Shown in pieces: positions 21,330-29,720 of a stretch of 64,000 bases of DNA; positions within the stretch are counted from its first letter, which is position 1; the number at the start of each line of letters is the position of its first letter. Below the pieces are notes generated by a model that was not told the origin of the DNA, searched no databases, and saw nothing but the letters and a program-made list of their open reading frames with translations. The DNA lies in contig JAUCYS010000009.1 of assembly GCA_030373505.1 (NCBI GenBank), forward strand, positions 1 to 64,000, read 5' to 3'. The position numbers were made by a program, and so were the translations under genes. Origin of the DNA: Parasphingorhabdus sp. (GTDB taxonomy: Bacteria; Pseudomonadota; Alphaproteobacteria; Sphingomonadales; Sphingomonadaceae).

Positions 21330-22010
21330 ATGATCTATCATCGCAGAGCGGTTCTGGGCCTCGGTGCGGCCGCCGGAATGCTGGCGCTGCCCGGCTGTTC
21401 GACCCTGCCGGGCCTGAGCCTGACCGAAGCGATCAGACGGCTGCTGACCATATCGTCCCAGAACGCCTTCGCCGAACTGCTCAGCCCCAACGGTTTCTTC
21501 GACAGCCAGGTGGCGCGCATCACGGTGCCGGATTCGCTGGGCGGATCGCGGGTGACCAGCGTCGCCACCGCTCTGCTGCGCTCGAAGCCGGTTCAGGATC
21601 GCCTGCTGCGACAGGTCAACCGCGCGGCGGAGGAAGGCGCCGAGCTGGCGGCCCCCGTGGTCGCCGAAACCATCCGCAATATGAGCATCGCCGACGCTGC
21701 CGCGATCCTCAATGGCGGCCCGCGCGCGGCCACTGCCCTGCTGCAGGGGCAGCTCGGCAATATGCTGGTCGAGCGGATGCTGCCCGGCGTCGGCAGGGGC
21801 CTGAGACTGTTCGACAATGAAATCATCAGTCTCGTACTCTCGCAAGCCACCAATATCGACTTCGCCAGCCTCAGCCGGGATGTGACGGCCAAGGTCAATG
21901 ACGCGATCTACCGGGCCATCGGTGCGCAGGAAGAGTCCATCCGCGCCAATCCGCGCGCCACCAACGATCCTGTGCTGATCGCCGTTCTCGGGGCCGGCAG
22001 AGCCTTTTGA
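21330..22010 (+). CDS. DUF4197 domain lipoprotein
   Basis: 226 residues. It starts with a Tat-like or lipoprotein signal (HRRAVLGLGAAAGMLALPGC) with the lipobox Cys at ~23, followed by the pattern of DUF4197: GLSLTEAIRRLLTISSQNAF, NGFFDSQVARITVPDSL and a C-terminal KVNDAIYRAIGAQEESIRANP. The family is conserved in many proteobacteria without known function. It is divergent from priA (59-base gap) and 119 bases before the transaldolase gene. Confidence 0.75.
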   Translation: MIYHRRAVLGLGAAAGMLALPGCSTLPGLSLTEAIRRLLTISSQNAFAELLSPNGFFDSQVARITVPDSLGGSRVTSVATALLRSKPVQDRLLRQVNRAAEEGAELAAPVVAETIRNMSIADAAAILNGGPRAATALLQGQLGNMLVERMLPGVGRGLRLFDNEIISLVLSQATNIDFASLSRDVTAKVNDAIYRAIGAQEESIRANPRATNDPVLIAVLGAGRAF

Positions 22011-22129
22011 GCCACTGGCTCGGCAGGGCTGCTGACACTGCGACGGCAATAAGTTGACGAAGCGCTGGCCATGCTGGCCCTAATGGCGATAGAAAGCGTC
22101 AACCTTTCAGAAAACTGGATTCGCACCTT

Positions 22130-22783
22130 ATGAAATTCTTTGTAGACACCGCCGATACCGCAGAAATTGCTGACCTCGCCGCGACCGGAATGGTTGACGG
22201 CGTCACCACCAACCCGTCGCTGATCAAGAAATCGGGTCGCGATATCATGGAAGTGACAAAGGAAATCTGCGGCCTGACCGACGGCCCTGTCTCTGCCGAA
22301 GTCGTCGCGCTCGATCATGAAACCATGATGAAAGAGGCGGAAGTGCTGCGCAAGATCGCCGACAATGTCTGCATCAAGGTGCCGCTGACGATCGACGGGC
22401 TGAAAACTTGCAAGGCGCTGACAGGCGAAGGCACGATGGTCAATGTGACGCTCTGCTTCTCGGCCAATCAGGCACTGCTCGCGGCCAAGGCCGGCGCCAG
22501 CTTCATTTCCCCCTTTGTCGGACGCCATGATGACAATGGCCTCGACGGCATGACGCTGATCGAGGATATAAGGCTGATTTACGACAATTATGCCTTCGAC
22601 ACCGAAATCCTGGTCGCCTCGATCCGCCACCCGGTCCATGTGCTCGAATCAGCCCGCATCGGTGCCGACGTCGCGACCATGCCGCCCGCCGTCATCCGCA
22701 ATCTGTTCAAACATGTCCTGACCGACAAGGGGATCGAGGGCTTTTTGAAAGACTGGGCTGACACCGGCCAGAATATCGGCTGA
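22130..22783 (+). CDS. Transaldolase / fructose-6-phosphate aldolase family, small form
   Basis: 217 residues, the short decameric TalC/FSA-type class I aldolase fold. The N-terminal [26 protein letters not shown] and the Schiff-base Lys83 in CIKVPLT are clear, as is [20 protein letters not shown]. Members act either as transaldolase in the pentose phosphate pathway or as fructose-6-phosphate aldolase; sequence alone does not settle which. In sphingomonads a transaldolase role is the more usual annotation. A family A repeat follows the stop and may serve as its 3' end structure. Confidence 0.9.
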   Translation: MKFFVDTADTAEIADLAATGMVDGVTTNPSLIKKSGRDIMEVTKEICGLTDGPVSAEVVALDHETMMKEAEVLRKIADNVCIKVPLTIDGLKTCKALTGEGTMVNVTLCFSANQALLAAKAGASFISPFVGRHDDNGLDGMTLIEDIRLIYDNYAFDTEILVASIRHPVHVLESARIGADVATMPPAVIRNLFKHVLTDKGIEGFLKDWADTGQNIG

Positions 22784-22821
22784 GCGGACCTGTCGAACGG
22801 AAAGCTCAACCTGAACCAGTT

Positions 22822-22893
22822 CCGTTAGTGGCGCGCTTGTCGAACCACGCCTATCGGTTGGGAAGCGTCCTTCGACAGGCTCAGGACTAACGG
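22822..22893. repeat. Intergenic inverted repeat, family A
   Basis: Arms CCGTTAGTG...GCTTGTCGAA and TTCGACAGGCTCAGGACTAA plus CGG, between the convergent transaldolase and LpoA-like genes. It could act as a bidirectional 3' end hairpin. Confidence 0.85.
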
Positions 22894-22948
22894 CGGACTG
22901 GCACCATATATTGCATAGGTCCTTGGGTCAGGATGCCGATGAGCCCTG

Positions 22949-24133
22949 TCAAAACCCCTTCGGTGCCGGATCGATCACGGCAAAGCTGCCGTTGCGAATC
23001 TCCTGGACCTCAAGCGCCCGTTCCGAGACGCCATTGGCCTTGAACCGGAAAACGCCGTCCAGTCCGATAAAGCCGCCCTTGTCGGTCAGCTGGTTGATCG
23101 GGAAGGGCGAGCCCACTTTCCAGTTGCGGGCGACCTTCACAGTCAGCAGCACCGAATCATAGCCAAGGCTCGACAGCCGGAACGGCGCCGTGCCATAGCG
23201 GGCGCGGTAGCGGTCGGCATATTGCTTGTACAGGCTGTCGGAAACGCTGGCGAACCAGGCACCGCGCATCGACGGCGCCCCGGCCAGATTGCTGCTCGTG
23301 TTCCACAGGTCCGTGCCCAGTATCTTCGCCGTCTCGGTCGCATTCTTGCGGATATAGGGGGCAGCCTTGATTGCCATGTCGCCATTGTCGGCCAGCAATA
23401 CCGCTTCAAATTCGCCATTCTGGGACAGTTTCTTGGTCGCTGCCTCGATCGACTGGGAATCGCGGTTGAATGTCTGGATCGACACCACTGTGCCGCCGAC
23501 ATCCTTGACATGCCGCAGCAGCGTCGAGGACGCGCGCTGGCCGTAGACCCCGTTGGGCACCAGGCCGGCAAAGCGGGTCATGCCCTTGGACCGGGCATAG
23601 TCCACCACCCGTTCGATCGATTGCGAGGGGATATGGCCCAGGATGTAGACATTGTTTCCGGCCACGCCGCTGTCGTTGGAAAAGCTCAGGATCGGTACGC
23701 CGGCCGGACGAGCGACATTGGCGGTCGCGACAACATTGTCGCTGAGCAGCGGGCCGATGATCAGCTTGTTGCCGTCGCGAATGGCGTTCTGGGCGGCAAT
23801 GGCCGCGCCCTTGGCCGTGTCATAGCTGGTCATGCGGATATTGTCCGCCTTGGTATCAAGCAGCGCCATGGTCGTCGCATTGGCCAGCGACTGGCCGATC
23901 CCGGCATTTTTTCCGGACAGCGGCACCAGCAGGGCGATGCGATGATGCTTCTGGTCGTCGGGCAGACCGGCGGTAACCGGTGGCGGCGCGGGTGTCTCGG
24001 TCCGCGGCGGCTCTGCGCCCCGCGGGATAACCGTGGAGCAGCCGGCAAGGAAGACAAAGGCTGTCAGGCCCGCTCCCTTCAAAATGCTGCGCCGTCCGCT
24101 TTGATCTTGTCCTAGATGTATCTTGTCTGCCAT
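22949..24133 (-). CDS. Penicillin-binding protein activator, LpoA-like lipoprotein
   Basis: 394 residues from the ATG at 24133, which has AGGA 7 bases upstream. A signal with lipobox FLAGC at ~31 is followed by a Pro-rich linker and a periplasmic-binding-protein type I fold: HHRIALLVPLSGKNAGIGQS, LIIGPLLSDNVVATANVA and ILSFSNDSGVAGNNVYILG. This is the family of outer-membrane lipoproteins that in gammaproteobacteria stimulate PBP1A; in alphaproteobacteria the role is inferred. It is divergent from rsmI, an arrangement often seen in proteobacteria. Only 9 bases separate the two start codons. Confidence 0.82.
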   Translation of the reverse strand: MADKIHLGQDQSGRRSILKGAGLTAFVFLAGCSTVIPRGAEPPRTETPAPPPVTAGLPDDQKHHRIALLVPLSGKNAGIGQSLANATTMALLDTKADNIRMTSYDTAKGAAIAAQNAIRDGNKLIIGPLLSDNVVATANVARPAGVPILSFSNDSGVAGNNVYILGHIPSQSIERVVDYARSKGMTRFAGLVPNGVYGQRASSTLLRHVKDVGGTVVSIQTFNRDSQSIEAATKKLSQNGEFEAVLLADNGDMAIKAAPYIRKNATETAKILGTDLWNTSSNLAGAPSMRGAWFASVSDSLYKQYADRYRARYGTAPFRLSSLGYDSVLLTVKVARNWKVGSPFPINQLTDKGGFIGLDGVFRFKANGVSERALEVQEIRNGSFAVIDPAPKGF

Positions 24134-24142
24134 GACCGTCCT

Positions 24143-24982
24143 ATGTCCACTCCTGCCCAATCCGGTCTCTATATCGTTGCCACCCCGATCGGCAACCTCG
24201 GAGATTTGTCGCGCCGCGCCGAAGCAACCCTTGCCGCCGCCGATATCATCTTGGTCGAGGACACAAGAGTTACCGGCAAGCTACTGAATCACATCGGTAA
24301 AAAGTCAAGGATGATGGTGTATAACGACCACAAGTCGGCGGCCGATCGGGAATTCATTTTGGACGCCGTTCGATGTAAAATTGTCGCACTGGTCAGCGAT
24401 GCCGGGACGCCTTTGATCTCCGATCCCGGCTACAAGCTGGTCCGCGACGCACAGGCAGCGGGCCTCTATGTCACGACGATTCCCGGCCCCAGCGCGGCCA
24501 TCGCCGCGCTGACCCTGTCCGGTCTGCCCAGCGACCGCTTTCTGTTCGAGGGTTTCCTGCCAAGCAAGACCAAGGCGCGCAGCGAAGCGCTTGGCGCGTT
24601 GAAGACGCTCAACGCCAGCCTGATCTTCTATGAAAACGGCTCGCGACTGGGCGCCATGCTGGCCGACGCGCTGGCGATGCTCGGCGACCGCAGGGCCGCC
24701 GTCGTGCGCGAAATCACCAAGAGATTCGAGGAAAGCGTAACCGGCTCACTCAGCGAACTGACCGAGCGTTATGGCGCCGAAAAACCCAAGGGCGAGATTG
24801 TCGTGATCATCGGCCCCCCGGGCGCGCCGGAAGCGGCCAGCGAGCAGGATATCGAGGCCGCCCTGCGCGAGGCGCTGGTCCGGCTGCCCGCCTCCAAGGC
24901 CGCAGGCGAAGTGGCGCGCACCTACAACACCGACCGCAAGGCGCTGTACGAGCTGGCCAACCGCTGGAAGGCGGAAAAATGA
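24143..24982 (+). CDS. rsmI: 16S rRNA (cytidine1402-2'-O)-methyltransferase
   Basis: 279 residues from the ATG at 24143; an in-frame ATG at 24116 lies within the divergent gene and adds no family sequence. The tetrapyrrole-methylase fold signature is clear: LYIVATPIGNLGDLSRRA, ILVEDTRVTGKLLNHIG, LVSDAGTPLISDPGYKLV and TIPGPSAAIAALTLSGLP. It methylates C1402 in the decoding centre with S-adenosylmethionine. In many bacteria yraN follows directly; here two copies of the family A repeat (25001-25173) separate them. Confidence 0.95.
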   Translation: MSTPAQSGLYIVATPIGNLGDLSRRAEATLAAADIILVEDTRVTGKLLNHIGKKSRMMVYNDHKSAADREFILDAVRCKIVALVSDAGTPLISDPGYKLVRDAQAAGLYVTTIPGPSAAIAALTLSGLPSDRFLFEGFLPSKTKARSEALGALKTLNASLIFYENGSRLGAMLADALAMLGDRRAAVVREITKRFEESVTGSLSELTERYGAEKPKGEIVVIIGPPGAPEAASEQDIEAALREALVRLPASKAAGEVARTYNTDRKALYELANRWKAEK

Positions 24983-25000
24983 ACCGGTGCCAACCCCATT

Positions 25001-25069
25001 CCGTTCGTCCTGAGCCCGTCGAAGGACATCTGGCAAGACGCGGTGCTTCGACAAGCTCAGCACGAACGG
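25001..25069. repeat. Intergenic inverted repeat, family A
   Basis: CCGTTCGTCCTGAGCCCGTC on the left and CTTCGACAAGCTCAGCACGA plus ACGG on the right. First of two tandem copies between rsmI and yraN. Confidence 0.88.
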
Positions 25070-25101
25070 CATTTGAAAAATGAACGCTCGCGACCCTCTC
25101 C

Positions 25102-25173
25102 CCGTTCGTCCTGAGCCTGTCGAAGGACTGGATCGCGCGCAGACCCATGCTTTGCCAAGCTCGGCACGAACGG
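25102..25173. repeat. Intergenic inverted repeat, family A
   Basis: CCGTTCGTCCTGAGCCTGTC on the left and GCCAAGCTCGGCACGAACGG on the right. Second tandem copy between rsmI and yraN; it ends 11 bases before the yraN start, so the yraN ribosome binding site lies at the edge of the repeat. Confidence 0.85.
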
Positions 25174-25183
25174 TTTCCCCAAA

Positions 25184-25537
25184 ATGACCCGCCGGGAAGC
25201 GGAAGCGCGGGGCCGACAGGCCGAAAAAACCGCCGCCCGCTTCCTGCGCCTCAAGGGCTGGCGCATCCTCGCCGAACGGGTGCGCACGCCGCGCGGCGAG
25301 GTCGATCTGGTCGCCAAGCGCGGCGGCCTGGTCGCCTTTGTCGAGGTCAAGGCGCGGACCAGGCTGGAGGACCTTGAGCAGGCGATTGATCTCAACCGTC
25401 TCCGGCGCGTCGCCGATGCCGCGGAAATCCTCTATCCCCAATATTGCCCGAACGGCGAGGATATGCAGATCGACGTGATACTGGTCGCACCGAGGCGCCT
25501 GCCTGTTCATCTTTCGAATGTCTGGCACGGGTTTTGA
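25184..25537 (+). CDS. yraN: YraN/UPF0102 family nuclease-fold protein
   Basis: 117 residues. GRQAEKTAARFLRLKGWRIL followed by RGEVDLVAKRGGLVAFVEVK is the UPF0102 pattern with the E-D-ExK restriction-endonuclease-like catalytic core (Glu in GEVDL, Asp in the same motif, Glu-x-Lys in VEVKAR). The family is conserved and probably acts on DNA, but its cellular function is not established. Its neighbours rsmI and LpoA-like are the usual ones. Confidence 0.9.
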   Translation: MTRREAEARGRQAEKTAARFLRLKGWRILAERVRTPRGEVDLVAKRGGLVAFVEVKARTRLEDLEQAIDLNRLRRVADAAEILYPQYCPNGEDMQIDVILVAPRRLPVHLSNVWHGF

Positions 25538-25603
25538 CGCGCCCCGGAATGCACAGCGTTCCAAAGCATCAACCACCGGACAGGCGGGGGTCTTCCAGAT
25601 GTG

Positions 25604-25675
25604 CCGTTAGCCCTGAGCTTGTCGAAGGGCGCCTCTCGACGAGAAGCGTGGTTCGACAAGCTCACCACTTAACGG
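25604..25675. repeat. Intergenic inverted repeat, family A
   Basis: CCGTTAGCCCTGAGCTTGTC on the left and GTTCGACAAGCTCACCACTT plus AACGG on the right. Part of a 422-base gene-free stretch (25538-25959) before gshB that is almost entirely repeat sequence. Confidence 0.83.
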
Positions 25676-25691
25676 CAAGAAACCTACTCTC

Positions 25692-25833
25692 CCGTTCGTC
25701 TCGAGCGTAGTCGAGAGACGGGACGCGCCAACCCAATGTCTCTCAACCACGCCCACCACCAACAGCCAGCCGCTCGAACTTTCCCTTTCACCCGCTAAAG
25801 CAAAACGGCCTTCGACAAGCTCAGGACGAACGG
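25692..25833. repeat. Degenerate family A half-repeats
   Basis: A variant left half (CCGTTCGTCTCGAGCGTAGT at 25692) and a separate right half (TTCGACAAGCTCAGGACGAA then CGG, ending at 25833) with about 90 unrelated bases between. They look like remnants of one or two broken copies. Confidence 0.6.
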
Positions 25834-25858
25834 TTATGGATTGGGAAACGCAGCGCCA

Positions 25859-25940
25859 TGTGCTCCGCACTTGATGCGGAGCCGGGTGGGGCTTGGCAAC
25901 TCTGTAACCTCCAGAGCTCCGCATCAAGTGCGGAGCACAG
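25859..25940. repeat. Intergenic inverted repeat, family B
   Basis: GTGCTCCGCACTTGATGCGG and its near-perfect inverse CCGCATCAAGTGCGGAGCAC enclose a ~35-base centre. It ends 20 bases before the gshB start. Confidence 0.88.
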
Positions 25941-25959
25941 TGTGAATGAAAGCAAATAA

Positions 25960-26916
25960 ATGACCCTGAAAATCGCCGTACAAATGGACCCGATGGAAAG
26001 CGTGAATATCGCCGGTGACAGCAGCTTCGCGCTGATGCTCTCCGCCCAGAAACGCGGTCACCAGATTTTCCATTATGACGTGAAGGGCCTGACCCTGCAC
26101 GCCAATGGCCGCCTGACCACACCGGCGCATCCGGTGACGGTGCAGCCGGTCAAGGGCGACCATTTCACCTTCGGCGATCCGGTGAAGCTCGATCTCGGCA
26201 GCGATGTCGATGTCGTGCTGATGCGGCAGGACCCGCCGTTCCACGTCGGCTATATCACCGCGACCCATCTGCTCGAGCGGATCGAGGGCGAGACTCTGGT
26301 GGTCAATAACCCCGTCTCGGTTCGCAACGCTCCGGAAAAAGTCTATGTGCTCGATTATGCGCAGTTCATGCCGCCGACCCTGATCACCCGCGACCTCGAC
26401 GAGGTCCGCGCCTTCCAGAAGGAACATGGCGGTATCGTCGTCAAGCCGCTGCACGGCAATGGCGGCAAGGCGATCTTCCTGGTGCCGGAAGACGGCAGCA
26501 ATCTCAGCGCGCTATTCGAAGTATTCAACCAGACCTGGCCGGAACCGCATATGGTCCAGCCCTTCCTCCCCGAAGTGCATCAGGGCGACAAGCGCATCGT
26601 GCTGATCGATGGTGAGGTCGCCGGTGCGATCAACCGCAAGCCGGGCGAGGGGGAGTTCCGCTCCAATCTCGCGCAGGGCGGTTATGCCGAAGCGGCGGAG
26701 CTGACCGACCGCGAAAAGGAAATCTGCGCGGCCATGGGGCCGGATCTCAAACGGCTCGGCCTGATCTTCGTCGGTATCGATGTGATCGGCGGCAAATGGC
26801 TGACCGAGATCAATGTGACCTCGCCGACCGGCATTGTCGCGATCGACAAGTTCAACGGCACCGATACGCCGGGCATGATCTGGGACGCGATCGAGCGGCG
26901 GCTTGCCGCAAAATAA
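25960..26916 (+). CDS. gshB: Glutathione synthetase
   Basis: 318 residues, standard for prokaryotic GshB. ATP-grasp landmarks are present: the N-terminal KIAVQMDPMESVNIAGDSSF, VLMRQDPPFHVGYITATHLL, the ATP-binding GIVVKPLHGNGGKAIFLV, and the C-terminal TEINVTSPTGIVAIDKFNG. It joins gamma-glutamylcysteine and glycine using ATP in the cytoplasm. A DedA-family gene follows after 21 bases. The upstream region is all repeats, so the promoter is not obvious. Confidence 0.96.
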   Translation: MTLKIAVQMDPMESVNIAGDSSFALMLSAQKRGHQIFHYDVKGLTLHANGRLTTPAHPVTVQPVKGDHFTFGDPVKLDLGSDVDVVLMRQDPPFHVGYITATHLLERIEGETLVVNNPVSVRNAPEKVYVLDYAQFMPPTLITRDLDEVRAFQKEHGGIVVKPLHGNGGKAIFLVPEDGSNLSALFEVFNQTWPEPHMVQPFLPEVHQGDKRIVLIDGEVAGAINRKPGEGEFRSNLAQGGYAEAAELTDREKEICAAMGPDLKRLGLIFVGIDVIGGKWLTEINVTSPTGIVAIDKFNGTDTPGMIWDAIERRLAAK

Positions 26917-26937
26917 TCGCGCGCCGGAGCCCGCACA

Positions 26938-27540
26938 TTGAACAGCTGGATCACCGACCTGATCGCGCAGGGTGGCTATTGGGCCATCGCCCTGCTGATG
27001 GCGCTGGAAAATATCTTCCCGCCGATCCCGTCGGAGCTGATCATGGGGCTGGGCGGCGTCGGCGTGGGCGAGGGGAGCTTCCACCCGGTCGCCCTGGTGC
27101 TGGTCGGTACAGTCGGTTCGGTGATCGGCAATTATGTCTGGTTCATGGTCGGCCGCCACTGGGACGAGGATGATCTGCGAGCCTTTGTCCGCAAACATGG
27201 CCGCTGGCTGACGCTCGATGTCGCCACCGTCAACCGGATCGACCGGATTTTCGACAATCATGGCGAATGGGTGGTCTTCTTCGCTCGCTTCATTCCCAAT
27301 ATCCGCACCCTGATCTCGGTCCCTGCCGGCCTGTTCGGCATGTCCCACAAACGCTTCATCCTCGCCACCGGCGCCGGCGCCACCGTCTGGAACAGCGCCC
27401 TGGTCTATGCCGGCTACCAGCTGCAGCAGAATGTCGAGAATATCGGCGATTATCTCGGGCCGGTATCGCTGGGTGTGATCGGGTTGATCGTTGTGGTCTA
27501 TGTTTGGCGGATTATTTTCTGGCGGCCGAAGGGGGATTGA
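26938..27540 (+). CDS. DedA-family membrane protein
   Basis: 200 residues starting with TTG at 26938, preceded by GGAG. The SNARE-associated/DedA pattern is clear: ALENIFPPIPSELIMGLGG, GSVIGNYVWFMVGR, and FFARFIPNIRTLISVPAG with the conserved Arg residues, then a C-terminal membrane segment. DedA proteins act at the inner membrane as lipid transporters or scramblases and affect proton-motive-force homeostasis. It follows gshB closely and is probably co-transcribed. Confidence 0.9.
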   Translation: MNSWITDLIAQGGYWAIALLMALENIFPPIPSELIMGLGGVGVGEGSFHPVALVLVGTVGSVIGNYVWFMVGRHWDEDDLRAFVRKHGRWLTLDVATVNRIDRIFDNHGEWVVFFARFIPNIRTLISVPAGLFGMSHKRFILATGAGATVWNSALVYAGYQLQQNVENIGDYLGPVSLGVIGLIVVVYVWRIIFWRPKGD

Positions 27541-27567
27541 GAGCCGCCGACCGCAGAAAGGTCTGGC

Positions 27568-28380
27568 CTATGCGGGCTTTCCGACCATCAATATATCGAC
27601 CGGTGACCAGCCCATCATCTCACTGGCACGGCTACCGATGGTTGCCATGGCAAAGCCGCTGCGCCCGTGCGTTCCGAGTACCAGCAGATCATAATCACCC
27701 GTGTCGAGCATGGCGAATATCGACTGGTGCAGATTGCCTTCGACAAGGCGGGGAGTCACACGCTCCGCTTCATTTTCCGGCAAGTTCAGGCCGGTCATGA
27801 AATCCTGCAATTCCTGATCGGCATCGGACCGCATTTCTGCCGCCACCGTGTCGGATTTGAGCCATGCTTCATAAGCAACATGATAGTTGTGCACGAGATC
27901 GATCGTTGCGTCGGGAAAGAACTCCAGCGCCGTTTCAAGGGCACGGGCCGAAAAATCGGAAAAGTCGGTAGCTACCAATATTCGGCGATAGTTAGTCTGC
28001 GGTCGTTCTTTGACAATCAGGACCGGGGCGGCGGCATGGTGGACGATATGGTCGACCGCAGTGCCTAGGAAAAAATCGGAAATATTGTTGTGACGGGCAG
28101 CCCCCACAATGATCAGGTCGCTACCCAATTGTGACGCCGTTTCGGCAATGACCTCGGGCGGCTCTCCATAATTTATGGCCAGACGGCAGCCTTCTGCATC
28201 CGCTCCGTAACTGCGCGTCAGAAGGGCCTCGACCTTGTCGATGTCGACTTCGGTCTTGGGACTGCTGACAAACAGCAAGGTACGATCCGCACCCCAGAGG
28301 TCGGCGAGCAATTTGGCCCGCGCGAAAGGCCGGTCAGCTCTCGATGTCAGATCGGTGGCAACTAGAATCTGTTTCGACAC
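27568..28380 (-). CDS. Universal stress protein with two tandem Usp domains
   Basis: 270 residues if translated from the GTG at 28380, which follows an AAAGGAG. Upstream codons in the same frame show no Usp similarity. Two Usp domains are seen: ~1-130 (SKQILVATDLTSRADRPFAR ... SDLIIVGAARHNN ... DHIVHHAAAPVLIVKE) and ~135-270 (YRRILVATDFSDFSARALE ... YDLLVLGTHGRSGFAMATIG). The second domain has the ATP-binding G-x2-G-x9-G-S/T type region; the first is degenerate there. Such proteins respond to starvation, redox or respiratory stress. Convergent with the DedA gene. Confidence 0.88.
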   Translation of the reverse strand: MSKQILVATDLTSRADRPFARAKLLADLWGADRTLLFVSSPKTEVDIDKVEALLTRSYGADAEGCRLAINYGEPPEVIAETASQLGSDLIIVGAARHNNISDFFLGTAVDHIVHHAAAPVLIVKERPQTNYRRILVATDFSDFSARALETALEFFPDATIDLVHNYHVAYEAWLKSDTVAAEMRSDADQELQDFMTGLNLPENEAERVTPRLVEGNLHQSIFAMLDTGDYDLLVLGTHGRSGFAMATIGSRASEMMGWSPVDILMVGKPA

Positions 28381-28539
28381 TTGGACAATATCTCCTTTGC
28401 GTTTCCGTATTGGCACCGACCCTCCACAATCGCTTGGCGGCTCGTACGTGATCGGCAAGGATAGCTCCTTTTCCGCTGAGCGATATCAGGGCCTGTACGT
28501 AGCTCCGCTCCTCGCGGTGACGGCCAATAATCGTTTCCC

Positions 28540-28617
28540 TGCGAAGGCAGGGATCCATCTCCTGCTATCTGAGCTTGGCCCGATCGGGAGATGGGCCCCT
28601 GCCTGCGCAGGGGCACC
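28540..28617. repeat. Intergenic inverted repeat, family E
   Basis: CCTGCGAAGGCAGGGATCCA near 28541 and its imperfect inverse TGGGCCCCTGCCTGCGCAGG near 28593-28612 form a long hairpin between the Usp gene and xerC. Within each arm CCCTGC/GCAGGG pairs again. Confidence 0.7.
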
Positions 28618-28626
28618 CCGATGCCT

Positions 28627-29529
28627 CTAACCCGCCCGAGGATGCGCATTCTGATAAACATCCAGCAAATGCGCCGCATCCACCGCCGTATAGACCTGCG
28701 TCGAACTCAGGCTCGCATGCCCCAATAATTCTTGCAGACTCCGCAAATCGGCGCCGCCCGCCAGCAGATGCGTGGCAAAGCTGTGGCGCAGGGCATGGGG
28801 CGTGGTGGTGTCGGCAATGCCAAGCTTGGTCCGCGCCTGCTGCACCACGCGCCGGATCAGATTGGGTGACAGCGGCCCGCCGCGCTTGCCGCGGAAGATC
28901 GGTTCGCCCGGATCCATCACATGCGGGCACAGATCGATATAATGATCGATCGCCGCGCGCACCTCGGGCAGCAGCGGCACGATCCGCACCTTGCTGCGCT
29001 TGCCGGTCACCCGCAGCGTGTCGGACAGGGGCAGGGCGTCGCCGGTCAGATCCAGCGCCTCGCTGATCCGCAGCCCGGAACCATAGAGCAGCAGCAGCAC
29101 CGCCCAGTCGCGCGCGCCGATCCAGTCCTCGCTGGCACTGTCCTGCGCATCGCCCGCCAGCGCCAATATATCCTCCGGCGAGGCCGGCCGCGGCACGCCC
29201 CGCTTGATCTTCGGCCCCTTGATCTTCGGTATCTGCGCCTCGTCGCCTCCGACAAATTTCAGAAAGGCCCGGAGCGCCGACAATTCCCGCGCCGCGCTGT
29301 TGTTGGTCAGCCCGTCGCCACGGCGATAGGCCAGATAGGAGCGGATATCCGCCTGTTTCAGCGCCCTGATCTCATCCGCGCCGACACCGCCGCCGATATG
29401 ATCCATCAGAAAGGCGCAGAAGCGCTCGGCCGTAATGACATAGGCCCGCACCGTATGCACCGACCGCCGCCGGTCATCGCGCAGATAGGCGGCAAAGGCG
29501 TTGATGATGGTTTGACTGCTATCGGCCAT
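28627..29529 (-). CDS. xerC: Tyrosine recombinase XerC
   Basis: 300 residues from the ATG at 29529; the longer open frame would only translate a family A repeat. N-terminal core-binding domain (INAFAAYLRDDRRRSVHTVR), then the catalytic domain with GLRISEALDL (Arg), the HALRHSFATHLL box (His, Arg), LLGHASLSSTQVYTAV (His and the nucleophilic Tyr). It resolves chromosome dimers at dif with XerD. Assignment to XerC over XerD rests on overall look and length and is moderately sure. Confidence 0.9.
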   Translation of the reverse strand: MADSSQTIINAFAAYLRDDRRRSVHTVRAYVITAERFCAFLMDHIGGGVGADEIRALKQADIRSYLAYRRGDGLTNNSAARELSALRAFLKFVGGDEAQIPKIKGPKIKRGVPRPASPEDILALAGDAQDSASEDWIGARDWAVLLLLYGSGLRISEALDLTGDALPLSDTLRVTGKRSKVRIVPLLPEVRAAIDHYIDLCPHVMDPGEPIFRGKRGGPLSPNLIRRVVQQARTKLGIADTTTPHALRHSFATHLLAGGADLRSLQELLGHASLSSTQVYTAVDAAHLLDVYQNAHPRAG

Positions 29530-29534
29530 AAACC

Positions 29535-29599
29535 CCGTTCGTGCTGAGCCTGTCGAAGCATGGCGTCTATCCACCCTTCGACAGGCTCAGGGTGAACGG
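29535..29599. repeat. Intergenic inverted repeat, family A
   Basis: CCGTTCGTGCTGAGCCTGTC left, CTTCGACAGGCTCAGGGTGA plus ACGG right, starting 6 bases upstream of the xerC start codon. It replaces a normal leader. Confidence 0.9.
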
Positions 29600-29640
29600 A
29601 TATGGTCTAGCAGGTCCGAAATCAAAGTCCAATCGGTGCT

Positions 29641-29720
29641 TGTGCTCCACACCTGATGCGGAGCTCTGGCCGCAATCACTGTCCTCCGCCGCCACAACTC
29701 CGCATCAGGTGCGGAGCACA
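29641..29720. repeat. Intergenic inverted repeat, family B, overlapping the hemW stop
   Basis: Arms TGTGCTCCACACCTGATGCG and CGCATCAGGTGCGGAGCACA. The right arm overlaps the last codons of hemW, and the stop codon TGA of hemW lies inside the repeat arm. Confidence 0.88.

Noticed and set aside
19039-21330. 763-codon open frame on the plus strand
   Set aside because: It is wholly antisense to priA, has the Arg/His/Gln-rich composition of a mirrored GC-rich gene, and shows no family motif.
25538-25959. Dense repeat stretch considered as a CRISPR array
   Set aside because: The units are inverted rather than direct, differ in length and spacing, and no cas gene is near.
29535-29720. Repeats near xerC considered as attachment sites of an integrated element
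   Set aside because: XerC is the housekeeping recombinase, the repeats occur at many unrelated gaps, and no tRNA gene or phage gene is present.
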